Below are positions 45,036-54,186 of a stretch of DNA of 64,000 nucleotides, piece after piece. The stretch is from the NCBI GenBank assembly GCA_016840035.1, contig JAEOTC010000030.1, forward strand, positions 1 through 64,000. The letters run 5' to 3'. The stretch's first letter is position 1, and every line of letters starts with the position of its first letter. Source of the DNA: Candidatus Hodarchaeota archaeon. GTDB lineage: Archaea > Asgardarchaeota > Heimdallarchaeia > Hodarchaeales > Hodarchaeaceae. The position numbers and the translations under genes were made by a program. The notes below the pieces were generated by a model that had not been told where the DNA came from, searched no databases, and saw nothing but the letters and a program-made list of their open reading frames with translations.

Positions 45036-45041
45036 CCCTCC
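45036..45041 (-). promoter_or_regulatory. Shine-Dalgarno GGAGGG of TFB
   Basis: GGAGGG on the minus strand lies five bases before ATC 45030, the same spacing as at the glycosyltransferase ATT. It supports an upstream non-AUG start that restores the TFB zinc ribbon. Confidence 0.55.
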
Positions 45042-45060
45042 AGTTGAGACCTCCGATGGG

Positions 45061-45069
45061 ATTTATATA
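45061..45069 (-). promoter_or_regulatory. TATA-like box for TFB
   Basis: TATATAAAT on the minus strand, centred about 35 bases before the proposed TFB start. A second weaker TTTAAAAG lies further out (about 45078-45085) and would allow a longer leader that includes the whole Shine-Dalgarno site. Confidence 0.45.
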
Positions 45070-45368
45070 CTAGATAGGCTTTTAAATAAGTATTGGAAAA
45101 GAACCCCACTTTTCATATCAGATGTAAAGCACTGTTCTAGATTAGGAAATTCAAAAGTCATTAATCCAGTATTTATACATTTTACTTGGAAATTTTACAT
45201 AATTCAGCCACTTACAGAGCAAAAACCTTGATATTAGGGTTTTGCTGGAATTTTCAGTTGTCTTATTAGTAATTCTTCTTATTCCAAAGAGGAGGAAATT
45301 TTCTAACCTTCGGGAACTGGCTGTATTAAGTTTCATTTGAATTAATGGTAAATAAAATCCTAGCTCAG

Positions 45369-45395
45369 CTTATAAACCTTATAAATGCTTATAAG
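45369..45395 (+). promoter_or_regulatory. Three tandem TATA-like elements upstream of TBP
   Basis: CTTATAAA at 45369-45376, CTTATAAA at 45378-45385 and CTTATAAG at 45388-45395 stand 9-10 bases apart in the divergent TFB/TBP spacer. They may let TBP bind in several registers and adjust its own expression; this is inference. The TBP start is over 100 bases downstream. Confidence 0.4.
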
Positions 45396-45509
45396 TTTGG
45401 TTTTTAAATAAGTAGAAGGGTCTGTATATATTCTCAGAAGAATAGAATTTCCCTTAATTTTTCTTCATATTGTATTCTGGCTCTTAATCTTGTTGTGATT
45501 GTGATTATT

Positions 45510-46103
45510 ATGTCAAATGAGTCAAATAAAGATGATTTGTTTGCTGAGGTACAGAATGTTGTAGCTTCAGTAGATTTACGTTGTAAAATTAAACTTGAAA
45601 GAGCTGCGAGTCGTCTTCCCGGGGATGTTCAAGTATCGTATATTCCAGAGCAGTTTCCTGGAGTCGTAGTCAAAATAAAAAAGCCTAAAGTGTCCATATT
45701 AGTGTTTTCTTCAGGAAAGCTAGTTGTAACCGGTGCTAAGTCAGTAGAAATGATTGAAGAAGCAGTTGAAGTTATTTCAGAACTCTTACGCCAAGCAGGG
45801 CATAATGTAAAGCATGAAGCTACAATTACTGTACAAAACATTGTTGCTTCTGGAACTTTAGGAAAACGAATTAATCTTGAATTGGCAGCGTTATTATTAG
45901 AACATTCTATGTATGAACCAGAACAATTTCCTGGTTTAATCTACCGAATGCAAGAACCTAAAGTTGTTCTTCTCCTTTTCCAATCAGGAAAGCTAGTTTG
46001 TACAGGTGCGAAGAAAGAAGAATATGTTTATCAATCCATTCACAAAATATATTCAATTCTTGAAGAAATAGATGCATTTGAAGCAGATAGTTTGCAGTTT
46101 TAA
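45510..46103 (+). CDS. tbp: TATA-box-binding protein (TBP)
   Basis: A 197-residue TBP made of two imperfect repeats: VQNVVASVDLRCKIKLERAA to the first SSGKLVVTGAKS, and VQNIVASGTLGKRINLELAA to the second QSGKLVCTGAKKEE. EQFPG occurs in both halves, with intercalating Phe residues in the expected places. ATG 45510 fits the usual short N-terminus; a GTG five codons earlier is possible. Divergent from TFB, so the two general factors share one control region. Confidence 0.96.
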   Translation: MSNESNKDDLFAEVQNVVASVDLRCKIKLERAASRLPGDVQVSYIPEQFPGVVVKIKKPKVSILVFSSGKLVVTGAKSVEMIEEAVEVISELLRQAGHNVKHEATITVQNIVASGTLGKRINLELAALLLEHSMYEPEQFPGLIYRMQEPKVVLLLFQSGKLVCTGAKKEEYVYQSIHKIYSILEEIDAFEADSLQF

Positions 46104-46105
46104 GA

Positions 46106-47617
46106 TTAATCTTCGTTAATAAAATCCCAACTCAATTGAATTGCTTCAGGAATCTTCGATACTAAGTTCATTGTCGAAAATTCTCTAAAAGCAAGCTCAC
46201 CAGCTTTTCCGTTAATAAAGGCTGCAATCGATGCGGCGTAGAAAAGTTCGCTAGTTTTGTTTGCATAACAAGCAGCTAAACCTGCCAGTATATCCCCTGT
46301 GCCTCCCCGTGACATTTCAGGTATACCTGTCTTATTGATTTTGTATCTTTTAGAGTCAGATATAATATCCCAAGGACCTTTTACTAACCAGACAGCCTTA
46401 GAATTTTGGGTGATACTTCTTACTTCTTCAATTCTTCTAGCAAATGAAGAAAAGCCAGAGGGTAAAGTTTTTCCAGAAAGAACAGCAAATTCACCAGCAT
46501 GGGGTGTAAGAATAACCCCTGAATATAATTGTTTTTGATTGATCATATGTAATGCATCGGCGTCGATTACAATAGGAATTTTTTTTGTTTTCGAGAATTT
46601 GAGAATTTCTTTAACAGCTATCTTTGAATCGGAATGACGACCTAATCCTGGTCCAAGAACTATTGAATCTGTATTTTCTATCAAGTGATAGGGTATGGAA
46701 TCAGATGTTAAATGTGGATGTGGGTAATCTACAACGATAAATTCTGGTGTGTAAGACCGAATCGCTTGTGTAACTTGTTCTGGAGCAAAAATTGTTACCA
46801 AATCCGAACCCGCATTTAGTGCTCCCATTGCGGATAAAGCGGGAGCTCCAGAATATTTTTCATTCCCTCCGATTATCAATACCTTCCCTTGATCTCCTTT
46901 TCTCTGCCATTTAGATTTATCGGAAATCGCTAGTAAATCTCCAGGACCGGCAATAAATTCTGCTTCTGGGGGAATACCGATTGGAACAATTTTAATTTTT
47001 CCTGAATTTCTTACATTCAACCCCTTTTTTTGTTTGTGGAAGACTACTGTATGGTGAGCGTTTATAGATAAATTTGCTCTTTTCCCCGTATTTGGATCGA
47101 CTCCTGAAGGGGTATCTACAGAGATGATAATTCCACCTTGAGCATAGTGTGAATTTAGCTTTTCAATCACCTTTGCATAAAGCCCTCTGACATTCCCATG
47201 GACCCCGGTACCAAAAATTGCATCAATAATGATTGAATCTTCATGAATTTTAATATTATCAAGTTCTGTTGAATCTTTCACCTCATCTAGACAAAGAGAA
47301 TGACTCATATTTTCCAGAATTTGCCAATTTTTTCGAGTTGATTCTTTTTTGATATCTCTTTTCTCTCCTATTAAGTAAAGGGATACTTTGGCCTTTTTGG
47401 CTAAATGTCGTGCAGCTACCATCCCATCACCCCCGTTCCCTCCTTTTCCAGCGATGATTACAATGCCTAACCTATTAGTTTCCTGACTAACCTCCCAAAT
47501 AAAATCAGCAAGTCCTTTACCTGCATTTTCCATTAGAAGAAGTCTTTTAACACCTAGAAAATCTGCGTTGACATCTACAATAGACATTTCAAGAGTGGAA
47601 ATTGTATTATTTCTCAA
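46106..47617 (-). CDS. nnr: Bifunctional NAD(P)H-hydrate repair enzyme Nnr
   Basis: A 503-residue two-domain enzyme. The N-terminal epimerase (NnrE, about 1-215) has GKGGNGGDGMVAARHL and IDAIFGTGVHGNVRG. The C-terminal dehydratase (NnrD, about 225-500) has GKVLIIGGNEKYSGAPALSA, GPGLGR, LTPHAGEF and the nucleotide-binding RGGTGDILAGLAA. It repairs hydrated NADH and NADPH. Two bases separate its stop from that of TBP. Confidence 0.95.
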   Translation of the reverse strand: MRNNTISTLEMSIVDVNADFLGVKRLLLMENAGKGLADFIWEVSQETNRLGIVIIAGKGGNGGDGMVAARHLAKKAKVSLYLIGEKRDIKKESTRKNWQILENMSHSLCLDEVKDSTELDNIKIHEDSIIIDAIFGTGVHGNVRGLYAKVIEKLNSHYAQGGIIISVDTPSGVDPNTGKRANLSINAHHTVVFHKQKKGLNVRNSGKIKIVPIGIPPEAEFIAGPGDLLAISDKSKWQRKGDQGKVLIIGGNEKYSGAPALSAMGALNAGSDLVTIFAPEQVTQAIRSYTPEFIVVDYPHPHLTSDSIPYHLIENTDSIVLGPGLGRHSDSKIAVKEILKFSKTKKIPIVIDADALHMINQKQLYSGVILTPHAGEFAVLSGKTLPSGFSSFARRIEEVRSITQNSKAVWLVKGPWDIISDSKRYKINKTGIPEMSRGGTGDILAGLAACYANKTSELFYAASIAAFINGKAGELAFREFSTMNLVSKIPEAIQLSWDFINED

Positions 47618-47773
47618 ATCGTCACATCAGGAGAATGATTGAGGTTTAATAGTTCTGTACTTCATTTTAGTTTTACTTAAACTGAGAAATAGAAATCTCG
47701 TGTTGAATCAGAAACAACCACAAATTAAATATTTCTTTTTCTTGTCTAAATATGTAAGGTGGATGACAAGTAG

Positions 47774-49234
47774 ATGGATCTCTTTCTTTTTCTAATTCTA
47801 TGGTTAAATCTAATTTCTGCTCTGATCATTATCCCTTATCCGATAAATTTACTCTTTCTAACCATCTGTTCAACAAATTGGAAAGATCCAGTGCCTGTAG
47901 AAAATTATAGCGAATTAGAGCTTCCTTCTGTTACTATTCAAATACCTATATTTAACGAGGAGAAAATAATCCAAAAAACACTTGGGCATCTCGAAAATAT
48001 CAATTACCCATTAAGTAGTTTAAAGATTCAAATTTTAGATGATTCTACCGATGATACTTCGCAAATAATTGATAAATTTACCACCAAAATCAAAAAAAAG
48101 GGAATTTTAATTGATGTAATTCGAAGATCATCGCGAGAAGGATTCAAAGCAGGGGCGTTGGGAAATGGATTGACGCAGGACGATTCTGAGTTCGTAGCAG
48201 TATTTGATTCGGATTTTGAAATTAGCTCCGATTTTCTTGTGGATTGTATCCATTATTTTAAAGGCAATGCTGAAATAGGAGCCGTTCAGACAAAGTGGGG
48301 ATATTCAAATCTGGACTTCTCATTATTCACACGTTCCATGTCTATTGGTTTGGATGGCCATTTTCTTGTTGAGAAATTAGGACGTAAGAGTTTAAATGCT
48401 AATATTACATTTAATGGAACAGGAGGAATCTGGAGACGGGCTACAATTGAAACTAGTGGAGGATGGTCTTCAGAAACTTTAGCTGAGGATTTAGATCTTG
48501 CTTATAGATCTCAAATGAAGGGATATAAAATAATTTATCTTTCTGATGTGGTTAACAGGCAGGAAATCCCTCCCACTCTACGATCATGGATCATACAACA
48601 GAGTAGATGGTCCAAAGGTTTTTCACAGAATTTAAGGAAGAATTTTAGGACATTCTTAGCTTCTGATTGCTCTATAATGTGTAAGATTCAAGGAACTTTT
48701 CACTTAGGTCAGTATCTAATCCCCTTGATGATACTTCTTAATATAATATCGGGAACTCTTCTCATTCTTCATCCATCGATAGACAAAGGTATTTTTTCCT
48801 TTTTTGGATTTCTCTTTGCAGTATCAGCTACATGCGGGATACTCGCCTATTCAGTAGCTGTAGTTCGTGCAGGTAGATCGAAAACAGACCTACTTCTCAT
48901 TCCATTATTTCTCTTCTGGGGAGGAGCATTGATCGTACGTATGACCCTGGGTACCCTTGTAGGTTTCATCAAAGAGGGAGGAGAATTTGAACGAACCCCC
49001 AAATATAATCTATCCAAGAATCTTCCTCAATCAAAACCAAAAATTCATGATCATATTCCTTTAGACAAAATCACAATAGTTGAAATAATATTTTTGTTTT
49101 TCCTTATTTTTGGAGCCTTCCAGTATATATCTCTAGGAAGTTTTTTTCTATTCAATGCAGTTTACTTATTGTTTCTTAGTCTAGGGCTAATTAATCTAAT
49201 TATATCAGAAATTGTACACGCACTGGCTTCATAA
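47774..49234 (+). CDS. Membrane GT2 glycosyltransferase (cellulose synthase/ceramide glucosyltransferase-like)
   Basis: A 486-residue processive-type glycosyltransferase. An N-terminal span, then the GT-A domain (PSVTIQIPIFNEEKIIQKTL, ILDDSTDDT, FDSDFE, TFNGTGGIWRR, AEDLDLAYR and the acceptor motif QQSRWSKGF), then at least four C-terminal membrane helices. Donor and product are unknown; it is probably used for surface polysaccharide or glycolipid. It stands alone, convergent with the AN1 gene. Confidence 0.88.
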   Translation: MDLFLFLILWLNLISALIIIPYPINLLFLTICSTNWKDPVPVENYSELELPSVTIQIPIFNEEKIIQKTLGHLENINYPLSSLKIQILDDSTDDTSQIIDKFTTKIKKKGILIDVIRRSSREGFKAGALGNGLTQDDSEFVAVFDSDFEISSDFLVDCIHYFKGNAEIGAVQTKWGYSNLDFSLFTRSMSIGLDGHFLVEKLGRKSLNANITFNGTGGIWRRATIETSGGWSSETLAEDLDLAYRSQMKGYKIIYLSDVVNRQEIPPTLRSWIIQQSRWSKGFSQNLRKNFRTFLASDCSIMCKIQGTFHLGQYLIPLMILLNIISGTLLILHPSIDKGIFSFFGFLFAVSATCGILAYSVAVVRAGRSKTDLLLIPLFLFWGGALIVRMTLGTLVGFIKEGGEFERTPKYNLSKNLPQSKPKIHDHIPLDKITIVEIIFLFFLIFGAFQYISLGSFFLFNAVYLLFLSLGLINLIISEIVHALAS

Positions 49235-49241
49235 ATGGAAT

Positions 49242-49655
49242 TTACTTGTATAAACCTGTGCACTCATGTTTTTCCGGGAGACGATGATCAGTACAAAAAT
49301 AATTTCCACAATAGGAACACGTGAAACCCATAAGAGTTGTCGCACTACAATACTTACATCGACCCTCCATTTGCGTTTTCTTCTTCATTTTAGATGGTGG
49401 GATAATATTTGGTCGAAAAGAGTCACCTCTTAAGAAATTGCGATGTGATTTAGGATGAGTATCTCTCAAATTCTCCGCTTGAAAAATAAATACATAGGCA
49501 ATTAGAATAGAGAAGAAGATTGAAGTTAGACCCCATATTACAAATAATATTGAAGTATCTGTTCCTGAAAAGATAAGATATGAAAGGATTAAACATAGAA
49601 TAAGTCCAGTGGCAAATACAAGTGAGCTTCGTTCCTTTGGTGTAAATGAATTCAT
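49242..49655 (-). CDS. Membrane protein with C-terminal AN1-type zinc finger
   Basis: A 137-residue protein with two membrane helices (about 11-29, 36-57), a polar linker and a complete AN1 zinc finger at its end. Ligands C100, C103, C113, C116, C121, H124, H130 and C132 give C-x2-C-x9-C-x2-C-x4-C-x2-H-x5-H-x-C, with the HRLPEKHEC signature. AN1 fingers in eukaryotes work with ubiquitin and p97/proteasome. ATG 49655 lies two bases after the stop of the M50 peptidase, so the two form a unit; the longer ORF start overlaps that gene and is less likely. Confidence 0.85.
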   Translation of the reverse strand: MNSFTPKERSSLVFATGLILCLILSYLIFSGTDTSILFVIWGLTSIFFSILIAYVFIFQAENLRDTHPKSHRNFLRGDSFRPNIIPPSKMKKKTQMEGRCKYCSATTLMGFTCSYCGNYFCTDHRLPEKHECTGLYK

Positions 49656-49657
49656 AT

Positions 49658-50239
49658 TTAAAAAACCCCCAATATACCTCGAGGATGAAAAAGCCAAATT
49701 ATAGCAGTAAAGCTAAAAACAATGAAGAAAAATACCTGATTCCAATTGTAGACCTTTGCTCCATCTAAAATCGAAAAAGGCAGAAGGTTGAATATCGCAA
49801 TATCAAACGAAGCTTTACTGATAAATAGAATGATTCTGGACCACGAAGGAGGAAGGAAGGTTGAGATGATTAGTAAAGCACCTCCCATAAATATATTTAC
49901 TAAAGGACCCATAACAGCAACATTGGCCCGAATCCGAGAACTAGGAGTTCCAAACCATATTACTGCACCAGGTGCAATTATTTTAATCGGTAAAAGTGCG
50001 GAAAATAGTGACATGAGAGCCATGTTTTGGTCTAAGTAGAATTTTGCGGGATACCCGTATCTAATTGCTGTGTATTTATGAGCTAATTCATGTAATGCAA
50101 ATAGTGGCAGAATCAAGAGACCAGCGATGAATAATTCAAAGAAATCTGAGTCAAAAATTAGTAATGATAGTTCTACTATTACAAAGATCATAGATGCGAT
50201 CAATAGTTGTTGTTTTTCTTCATCAGAAAATGAGTACAT
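49658..50239 (-). CDS. Site-2-protease-like M50 membrane metalloprotease
   Basis: A 193-residue intramembrane protease core. The zinc motif HELAH is at 50-54 inside a hydrophobic helix, and the second conserved motif NLLPFSILDGAKV (about 155-167) supplies the Asp ligand. Four to six spans, with no PDZ or CBS domain. S2P-type enzymes cut transmembrane regulators or anchors. The AN1 protein gene follows directly and may be an adaptor or substrate. Confidence 0.88.
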   Translation of the reverse strand: MYSFSDEEKQQLLIASMIFVIVELSLLIFDSDFFELFIAGLLILPLFALHELAHKYTAIRYGYPAKFYLDQNMALMSLFSALLPIKIIAPGAVIWFGTPSSRIRANVAVMGPLVNIFMGGALLIISTFLPPSWSRIILFISKASFDIAIFNLLPFSILDGAKVYNWNQVFFFIVFSFTAIIWLFHPRGILGVF

Positions 50240-50251
50240 AAAACATCAAGA

Positions 50252-50437
50252 TTATTCTTTCTGGGAAATCTGATCTACTAATTTATCCCATGTCTCTCTT
50301 TCCTGCTTCAGCAATTCCTCAATAGCTATTCGCAAGAAATGAGATCTTGATTCATATTGCCCCAAACGGACAAAATTATCAATGAGGATAAGAATTTGAT
50401 CAGGAATTTTGATACTTATTGGCTTCTGACGCATCAT
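50252..50437 (-). CDS. Ribbon-helix-helix (CopG-like) regulator
   Basis: A 61-residue DNA-binding protein of the RHH fold: strand PISIKIPDQI, helix LILIDNFVRLGQY, and the SRSHFLRIAIEELL helix. It may autoregulate the M50-AN1 unit 12 bases downstream. Not a toxin-antitoxin pair, as no toxin gene is adjacent. Confidence 0.82.
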   Translation of the reverse strand: MMRQKPISIKIPDQILILIDNFVRLGQYESRSHFLRIAIEELLKQERETWDKLVDQISQKE

Positions 50438-50640
50438 TTTCTATCCATCACTTATTTCAGATTATTCAATATAGGTTTTACTCTTGAAAATATTAAAAGT
50501 GTGTAAACTCGCGGTACTATTATCATAAAGCGAGAGATACTATTTTATTTCTAGAAAAATTTTCTGTTCCAGATGATCTTTAAAGAAAGAATTTTATCTA
50601 AGTGCAGATTCGCATAGAATAATTAATCGGGTGAGTAAAA

Positions 50641-51927
50641 TTGAAAAGTGTATTAGTTTCAGCAGCAGGAGTAATCTTTGGAGAAATTACTTCCGATTCG
50701 GCAAATATATTAGATTCCCTCATGTTCAAAGATAATGACACAATATTAACTGATGAATTTCTAGTTTTCCTTAAAGAACATGAGGAAGAATTACGAAGGA
50801 TATTGCCAGATATAAAAGAAGAGATTGCTTCCGATAATGCAGTGATTATCGAACACTTACGTCAAATAGGGTACGAAGAAGTCCGTTTTGCTAGCACTGG
50901 AGAATTTTCCACATTTAGATCAGAAGTAAATGATTATCTTATAAGAAAATTAGATTTAGCAAGCCCCGCAGAACTTATTTCTATACTAAGAGGTAAATCA
51001 TTAGCTCACACTCAATCACTTTTACGGGAGGACGTTGAGGCAAGGGATAAATATCTCGCTCAGGCAATTAATAGTATTGATGATATTAACTCAATACTTA
51101 ACTTAATTTATGCACGATTATCAGAATGGTATGGAATTCATTTTCCAGAGTTAGTAGATTTAGTGAGAGATAATAATCAATATATACGCCTTGTGTCAAA
51201 AATGAGGGGGAAAGTAAGATCAGAAATAGTCACCGAAGAAATTTCATCACTATCTGAGAGAAGACAAGAGCTGATTCACCATGCAGCTGAAAACTCCTTA
51301 GGAGCTAATATTTCCTCGTATGATATGAACCCGATATCAAATTTGGCCTCATTTGGAGTAGAGATTTTAAAAACAAAGGAAAGCCTAGAAAGCTACATTG
51401 AAGAAAGTATGAAAGAGGTAGCACCGAATTTACAACATCTTGTAGGAAGTTTGCTAGGTGCACGCCTTATTTCTTTAGCTGGAAGTTTAGAGAATCTTGC
51501 AAAACGATCATCGGGAACAATTCAAGTTCTAGGGGCAGAAAAAGCTTTATTTAGGCACCTACGATCAGGAGAAGATCCACCCAAGCATGGGGTTATATTC
51601 CAATCACAATTGATACATTCAGCAAAAAAACATCAGAGAGGAAAGATTGCTAGAGCTTTAGCAGGAAAATTAAGCATTGCTTCGCGTGTTGATTTCTTTA
51701 GTGGTGAATTTATTGCTCCAACTCTCTTGGAAGATGTAGAAAAAAGAGTAAATGAGATAAAAGAATCCTTTCCAGAACCTTCGGAAAAGCAAAGGGCCAG
51801 AAAACAGAAAAAGAAAGAAAAGAAACCAAAAGGAAGACGTGGCAAATATCAGAAAAAAGGTCCAAAGTGGTCTGGATCAAAAAAGGATTTTAAAAAGAAA
51901 AAACACCGCAAAAATAAGAAAGAATAA
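50641..51927 (+). CDS. nop5: Nop5 (Nop56/58), box C/D RNP core protein
   Basis: A 428-residue scaffold of archaeal C/D ribonucleoproteins. The N-terminal fibrillarin-binding domain, coiled coil (NSIDDINSILNLIYARLSEWYG) and Nop domain (LQHLVGSLLGARLISLAGSLENLAK, GAEKALFRHLRSGEDPPKHGVI) are clear, and a Lys/Arg-rich tail follows. It links fibrillarin and L7Ae on guide RNAs. TTG 50641 is the start, after GGGTGA. Fibrillarin follows after 27 bases. Confidence 0.96.
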   Translation: MKSVLVSAAGVIFGEITSDSANILDSLMFKDNDTILTDEFLVFLKEHEEELRRILPDIKEEIASDNAVIIEHLRQIGYEEVRFASTGEFSTFRSEVNDYLIRKLDLASPAELISILRGKSLAHTQSLLREDVEARDKYLAQAINSIDDINSILNLIYARLSEWYGIHFPELVDLVRDNNQYIRLVSKMRGKVRSEIVTEEISSLSERRQELIHHAAENSLGANISSYDMNPISNLASFGVEILKTKESLESYIEESMKEVAPNLQHLVGSLLGARLISLAGSLENLAKRSSGTIQVLGAEKALFRHLRSGEDPPKHGVIFQSQLIHSAKKHQRGKIARALAGKLSIASRVDFFSGEFIAPTLLEDVEKRVNEIKESFPEPSEKQRARKQKKKEKKPKGRRGKYQKKGPKWSGSKKDFKKKKHRKNKKE

Positions 51928-51954
51928 GTATTTTCCTCATTCCTTGGTGTAAAA

Positions 51955-52635
51955 ATGAAAATAAAGGAAACAATAATAGAGGGTATGTATCAAATAAAAA
52001 TTGATCAAAAAAATCGCCTTGCAACACGAAATAAAGTCCCAGGTACAAATGTTTATGGTGAGCGATTAGTCAAGATAAATGATGAGGAATACAGACTTTG
52101 GGACCCATTTCGATCGAAATATGCAGCAGCCTTTTTATCTGGAATGAAATTCCTCCCTCAATTAAAGAAAAAGAACATCCTATATCTGGGAGTATCAACA
52201 GGGACAACCCCATCACATTTCTCCGATATTTTAGATAATGGATATATATATGGAGTTGAATTTTCTCCAAAAATCATGAGGAAGTTTTATCGTCTTGCTG
52301 AACAGCGACCCAATTTGATACCGATTCTTGCTGATGTAAGAAGGCCAGAAGAATATTCTTCATATGTTTTTGATGTTGATTTGCTGTATCAAGATGTTTC
52401 TCAACCAGAACAAGCAACCATCTTTGGGAGAAATGCTCAAGAGTATCTTAAGCCAGGAGGAGATGGTGTTATCGCTATCAAATCTCAGAGTATTGATGTT
52501 TCACTCGAACCAGAAGAGATTTTCTCCAAGCAGATGAGTATTTTAGAGGATAAATTCGACCTAAAAGTGATCGAGCATTCCTCAATTGATGCATTTGAGA
52601 AAAAACACGCAGTAATTGTAATAAGAAAAGAGTAG
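51955..52635 (+). CDS. flpA: Fibrillarin, rRNA/tRNA 2'-O-methyltransferase
   Basis: A 226-residue SAM-dependent methyltransferase of box C/D RNPs. RLWDPFRSKYAAAF, the SAM motif YLGVSTGTTPSHFSDI, YGVEFSPKIMRKF, ADVRRPEEY and YQDVSQPEQA with catalytic Asp are present, and KSQSIDVSLEPEEIF follows. Partner of Nop5 in the usual archaeal gene pair. Confidence 0.96.
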   Translation: MKIKETIIEGMYQIKIDQKNRLATRNKVPGTNVYGERLVKINDEEYRLWDPFRSKYAAAFLSGMKFLPQLKKKNILYLGVSTGTTPSHFSDILDNGYIYGVEFSPKIMRKFYRLAEQRPNLIPILADVRRPEEYSSYVFDVDLLYQDVSQPEQATIFGRNAQEYLKPGGDGVIAIKSQSIDVSLEPEEIFSKQMSILEDKFDLKVIEHSSIDAFEKKHAVIVIRKE

Positions 52636-52649
52636 TTTCTCCACAATTC

Positions 52650-52994
52650 CTATCCATAATCACGCCATGTGAACTTGCACTTCTTGCAACGATAGAAGGT
52701 TGTCGTTGCTTCGTCTGCACTCCTAGTTTGAAGTTGCCAATATACTGCCTCATGATGTCCACATTTTTCGCAACTCGCAGTAGCCGTTGGCATTGTTTCT
52801 ACGGCGTTTTCATCTTCAATTATGACCGTTTTTTCTAGCTCGGAGTGTCGTATGGTTTGTTTTATTTCAAAAGCTTTAGAATTTGTTTGTGAATTAGCCC
52901 CAATTTTCTTCCCACAGGCATTGCATTTCATTACAACAGATCCATCTGGCTGTTTATCAGGGACAAGAAGGGCTCCGCACTCACAAAAATCCAT
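52650..52994 (-). CDS. tfs: Transcription factor S (TFS)
   Basis: A 114-residue TFIIS/RPB9-like elongation factor. The N-terminal ribbon is C4, C6, C24, C27, and the C-terminal ribbon C75, C78, C103, C106. Its tip holds the acidic pair D94-E95 in RSADEAT, so it should stimulate RNA cleavage by stalled polymerase. ATG 52994. Confidence 0.95.
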   Translation of the reverse strand: MDFCECGALLVPDKQPDGSVVMKCNACGKKIGANSQTNSKAFEIKQTIRHSELEKTVIIEDENAVETMPTATASCEKCGHHEAVYWQLQTRSADEATTTFYRCKKCKFTWRDYG

Positions 52995-53111
52995 TAAAAT
53001 TGTCTCCAGTCAATTTGTGCTCAGTACAAGCAGAAATCTCCCGATGTTTTAAAGAAGCTGTGATTTTTATGTAAAACACCCGATATTTCCAAAAGCTAGA
53101 TATTCAAAAAA

Positions 53112-53480
53112 ATGAGAAATATTAATTATTTCAATGATCAATTTGGAATAAGAGTACTAGAGAGGAGTATGTTGCACAGAACTTCTATTAGACCCTATGA
53201 GGAAATTACTATTTTATCTCTCGATAGTCTTGCTTCAGAAACGAAATTTCAACTCTTTTGCAAGATAAAAGAGAAGGAAGATGCACATATAATATTATCA
53301 GATGAGAAGGCTGAATATAAATTTGCTTCTAAAGATTTAGATCTAGAAGATATTGATGTAGGGGATACAATTCTAGTTTTTGGCCAAAAGGAAGAAGATA
53401 ATATAAATTTGGAGAAACTCATTAAACTTAATCTTGATTGGTCTCTTCTTGTTAAAGCTAGAACTATTGAACAGTTGTAA
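53112..53480 (+). CDS. Hypothetical protein
   Basis: A 122-residue acidic, soluble protein of unknown family. It has alternating strands (ITILSLDSL, FQLFCKI, AHIILSDE, DTILVFGQK) and could be a small beta-barrel, but no motif confirms that. It begins 117 bases after the divergent TFS start and precedes Lsm by 254 bases on the same strand. Codon use and the ATG start look normal. Confidence 0.65.
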   Translation: MRNINYFNDQFGIRVLERSMLHRTSIRPYEEITILSLDSLASETKFQLFCKIKEKEDAHIILSDEKAEYKFASKDLDLEDIDVGDTILVFGQKEEDNINLEKLIKLNLDWSLLVKARTIEQL

Positions 53481-53734
53481 AATCCATTCATATATTCAGA
53501 TACATCAGTTCAAGTGGATTCAGATTTAAAAAGCGACCATCTATCTCAATTATCGTTTTTCGCTAAAATAAGTTCTCTTCCTCCATAGATGCGGAAATAA
53601 ACTTCAGAAAAAATATATATACAAGATAATTGCACATTTAACGAACCAGATTACCGTTACGAAGCAAATTTAGGTTGAAAATCTAAAGGTTTTATTAATA
53701 ACGAAATCTGCTTGTTCTGTAAGGAGGCTTATAC

Positions 53735-54178
53735 ATGTCCATGGTCGGTCAAGCCAAAAGAACTTTTCAAAAAGAAATCTCTGCATTTAACAACAAAAGA
53801 GTAGCAGTTATTCTCAAGAATGGTACAAAATTCGTTGGGGAACTTAAGGGATTATCTCCTGAAACTCTTACGTGTGTACTAATAAAAGCCAAGCGTGATG
53901 ATGATACTAACGAAATTCATCGTATTTGTCTTAATGGCGATCAAATTGCAGAGATCTACTTAGAAGAAGCCCCATTTGATCTTCTAGGTTTAAAAGATGA
54001 ACTTGAACAGATCTTTCGGCGTCCTGGAGACGTGAAAGTCTATGATGAGGCTGGATTGATCGTCGTACTTGAAAGAGTGAAAGTCTCTGAAACAGGTGTG
54101 GAAGGAACAGGCCCCGTCGCAGATAGAGTTAGAGCCATATTTAACCGATATGCAAGTGATCAAGCTTCAGAAGAGTAG
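53735..54178 (+). CDS. Lsm/Sm-like archaeal protein with C-terminal domain
   Basis: A 147-residue protein with an Sm fold at about 15-80 (NKRVAVILKNGTKFVGELKG, HRICLNGDQIAEIYL) and a C-terminal extension of about 60 residues, as in the archaeal SmAP3 group. Sm rings bind U-rich RNA. A strong GGAGG precedes the ATG by about 10 bases. The Rpo8-like gene follows after 8 bases. Confidence 0.85.
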   Translation: MSMVGQAKRTFQKEISAFNNKRVAVILKNGTKFVGELKGLSPETLTCVLIKAKRDDDTNEIHRICLNGDQIAEIYLEEAPFDLLGLKDELEQIFRRPGDVKVYDEAGLIVVLERVKVSETGVEGTGPVADRVRAIFNRYASDQASEE

Positions 54179-54186
54179 GAATTTAT

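Noticed and set aside
50252-50437. Toxin-antitoxin antitoxin
   Set aside because: The RHH protein has no adjacent toxin gene; the neighbours are an M50 protease and Nop5.
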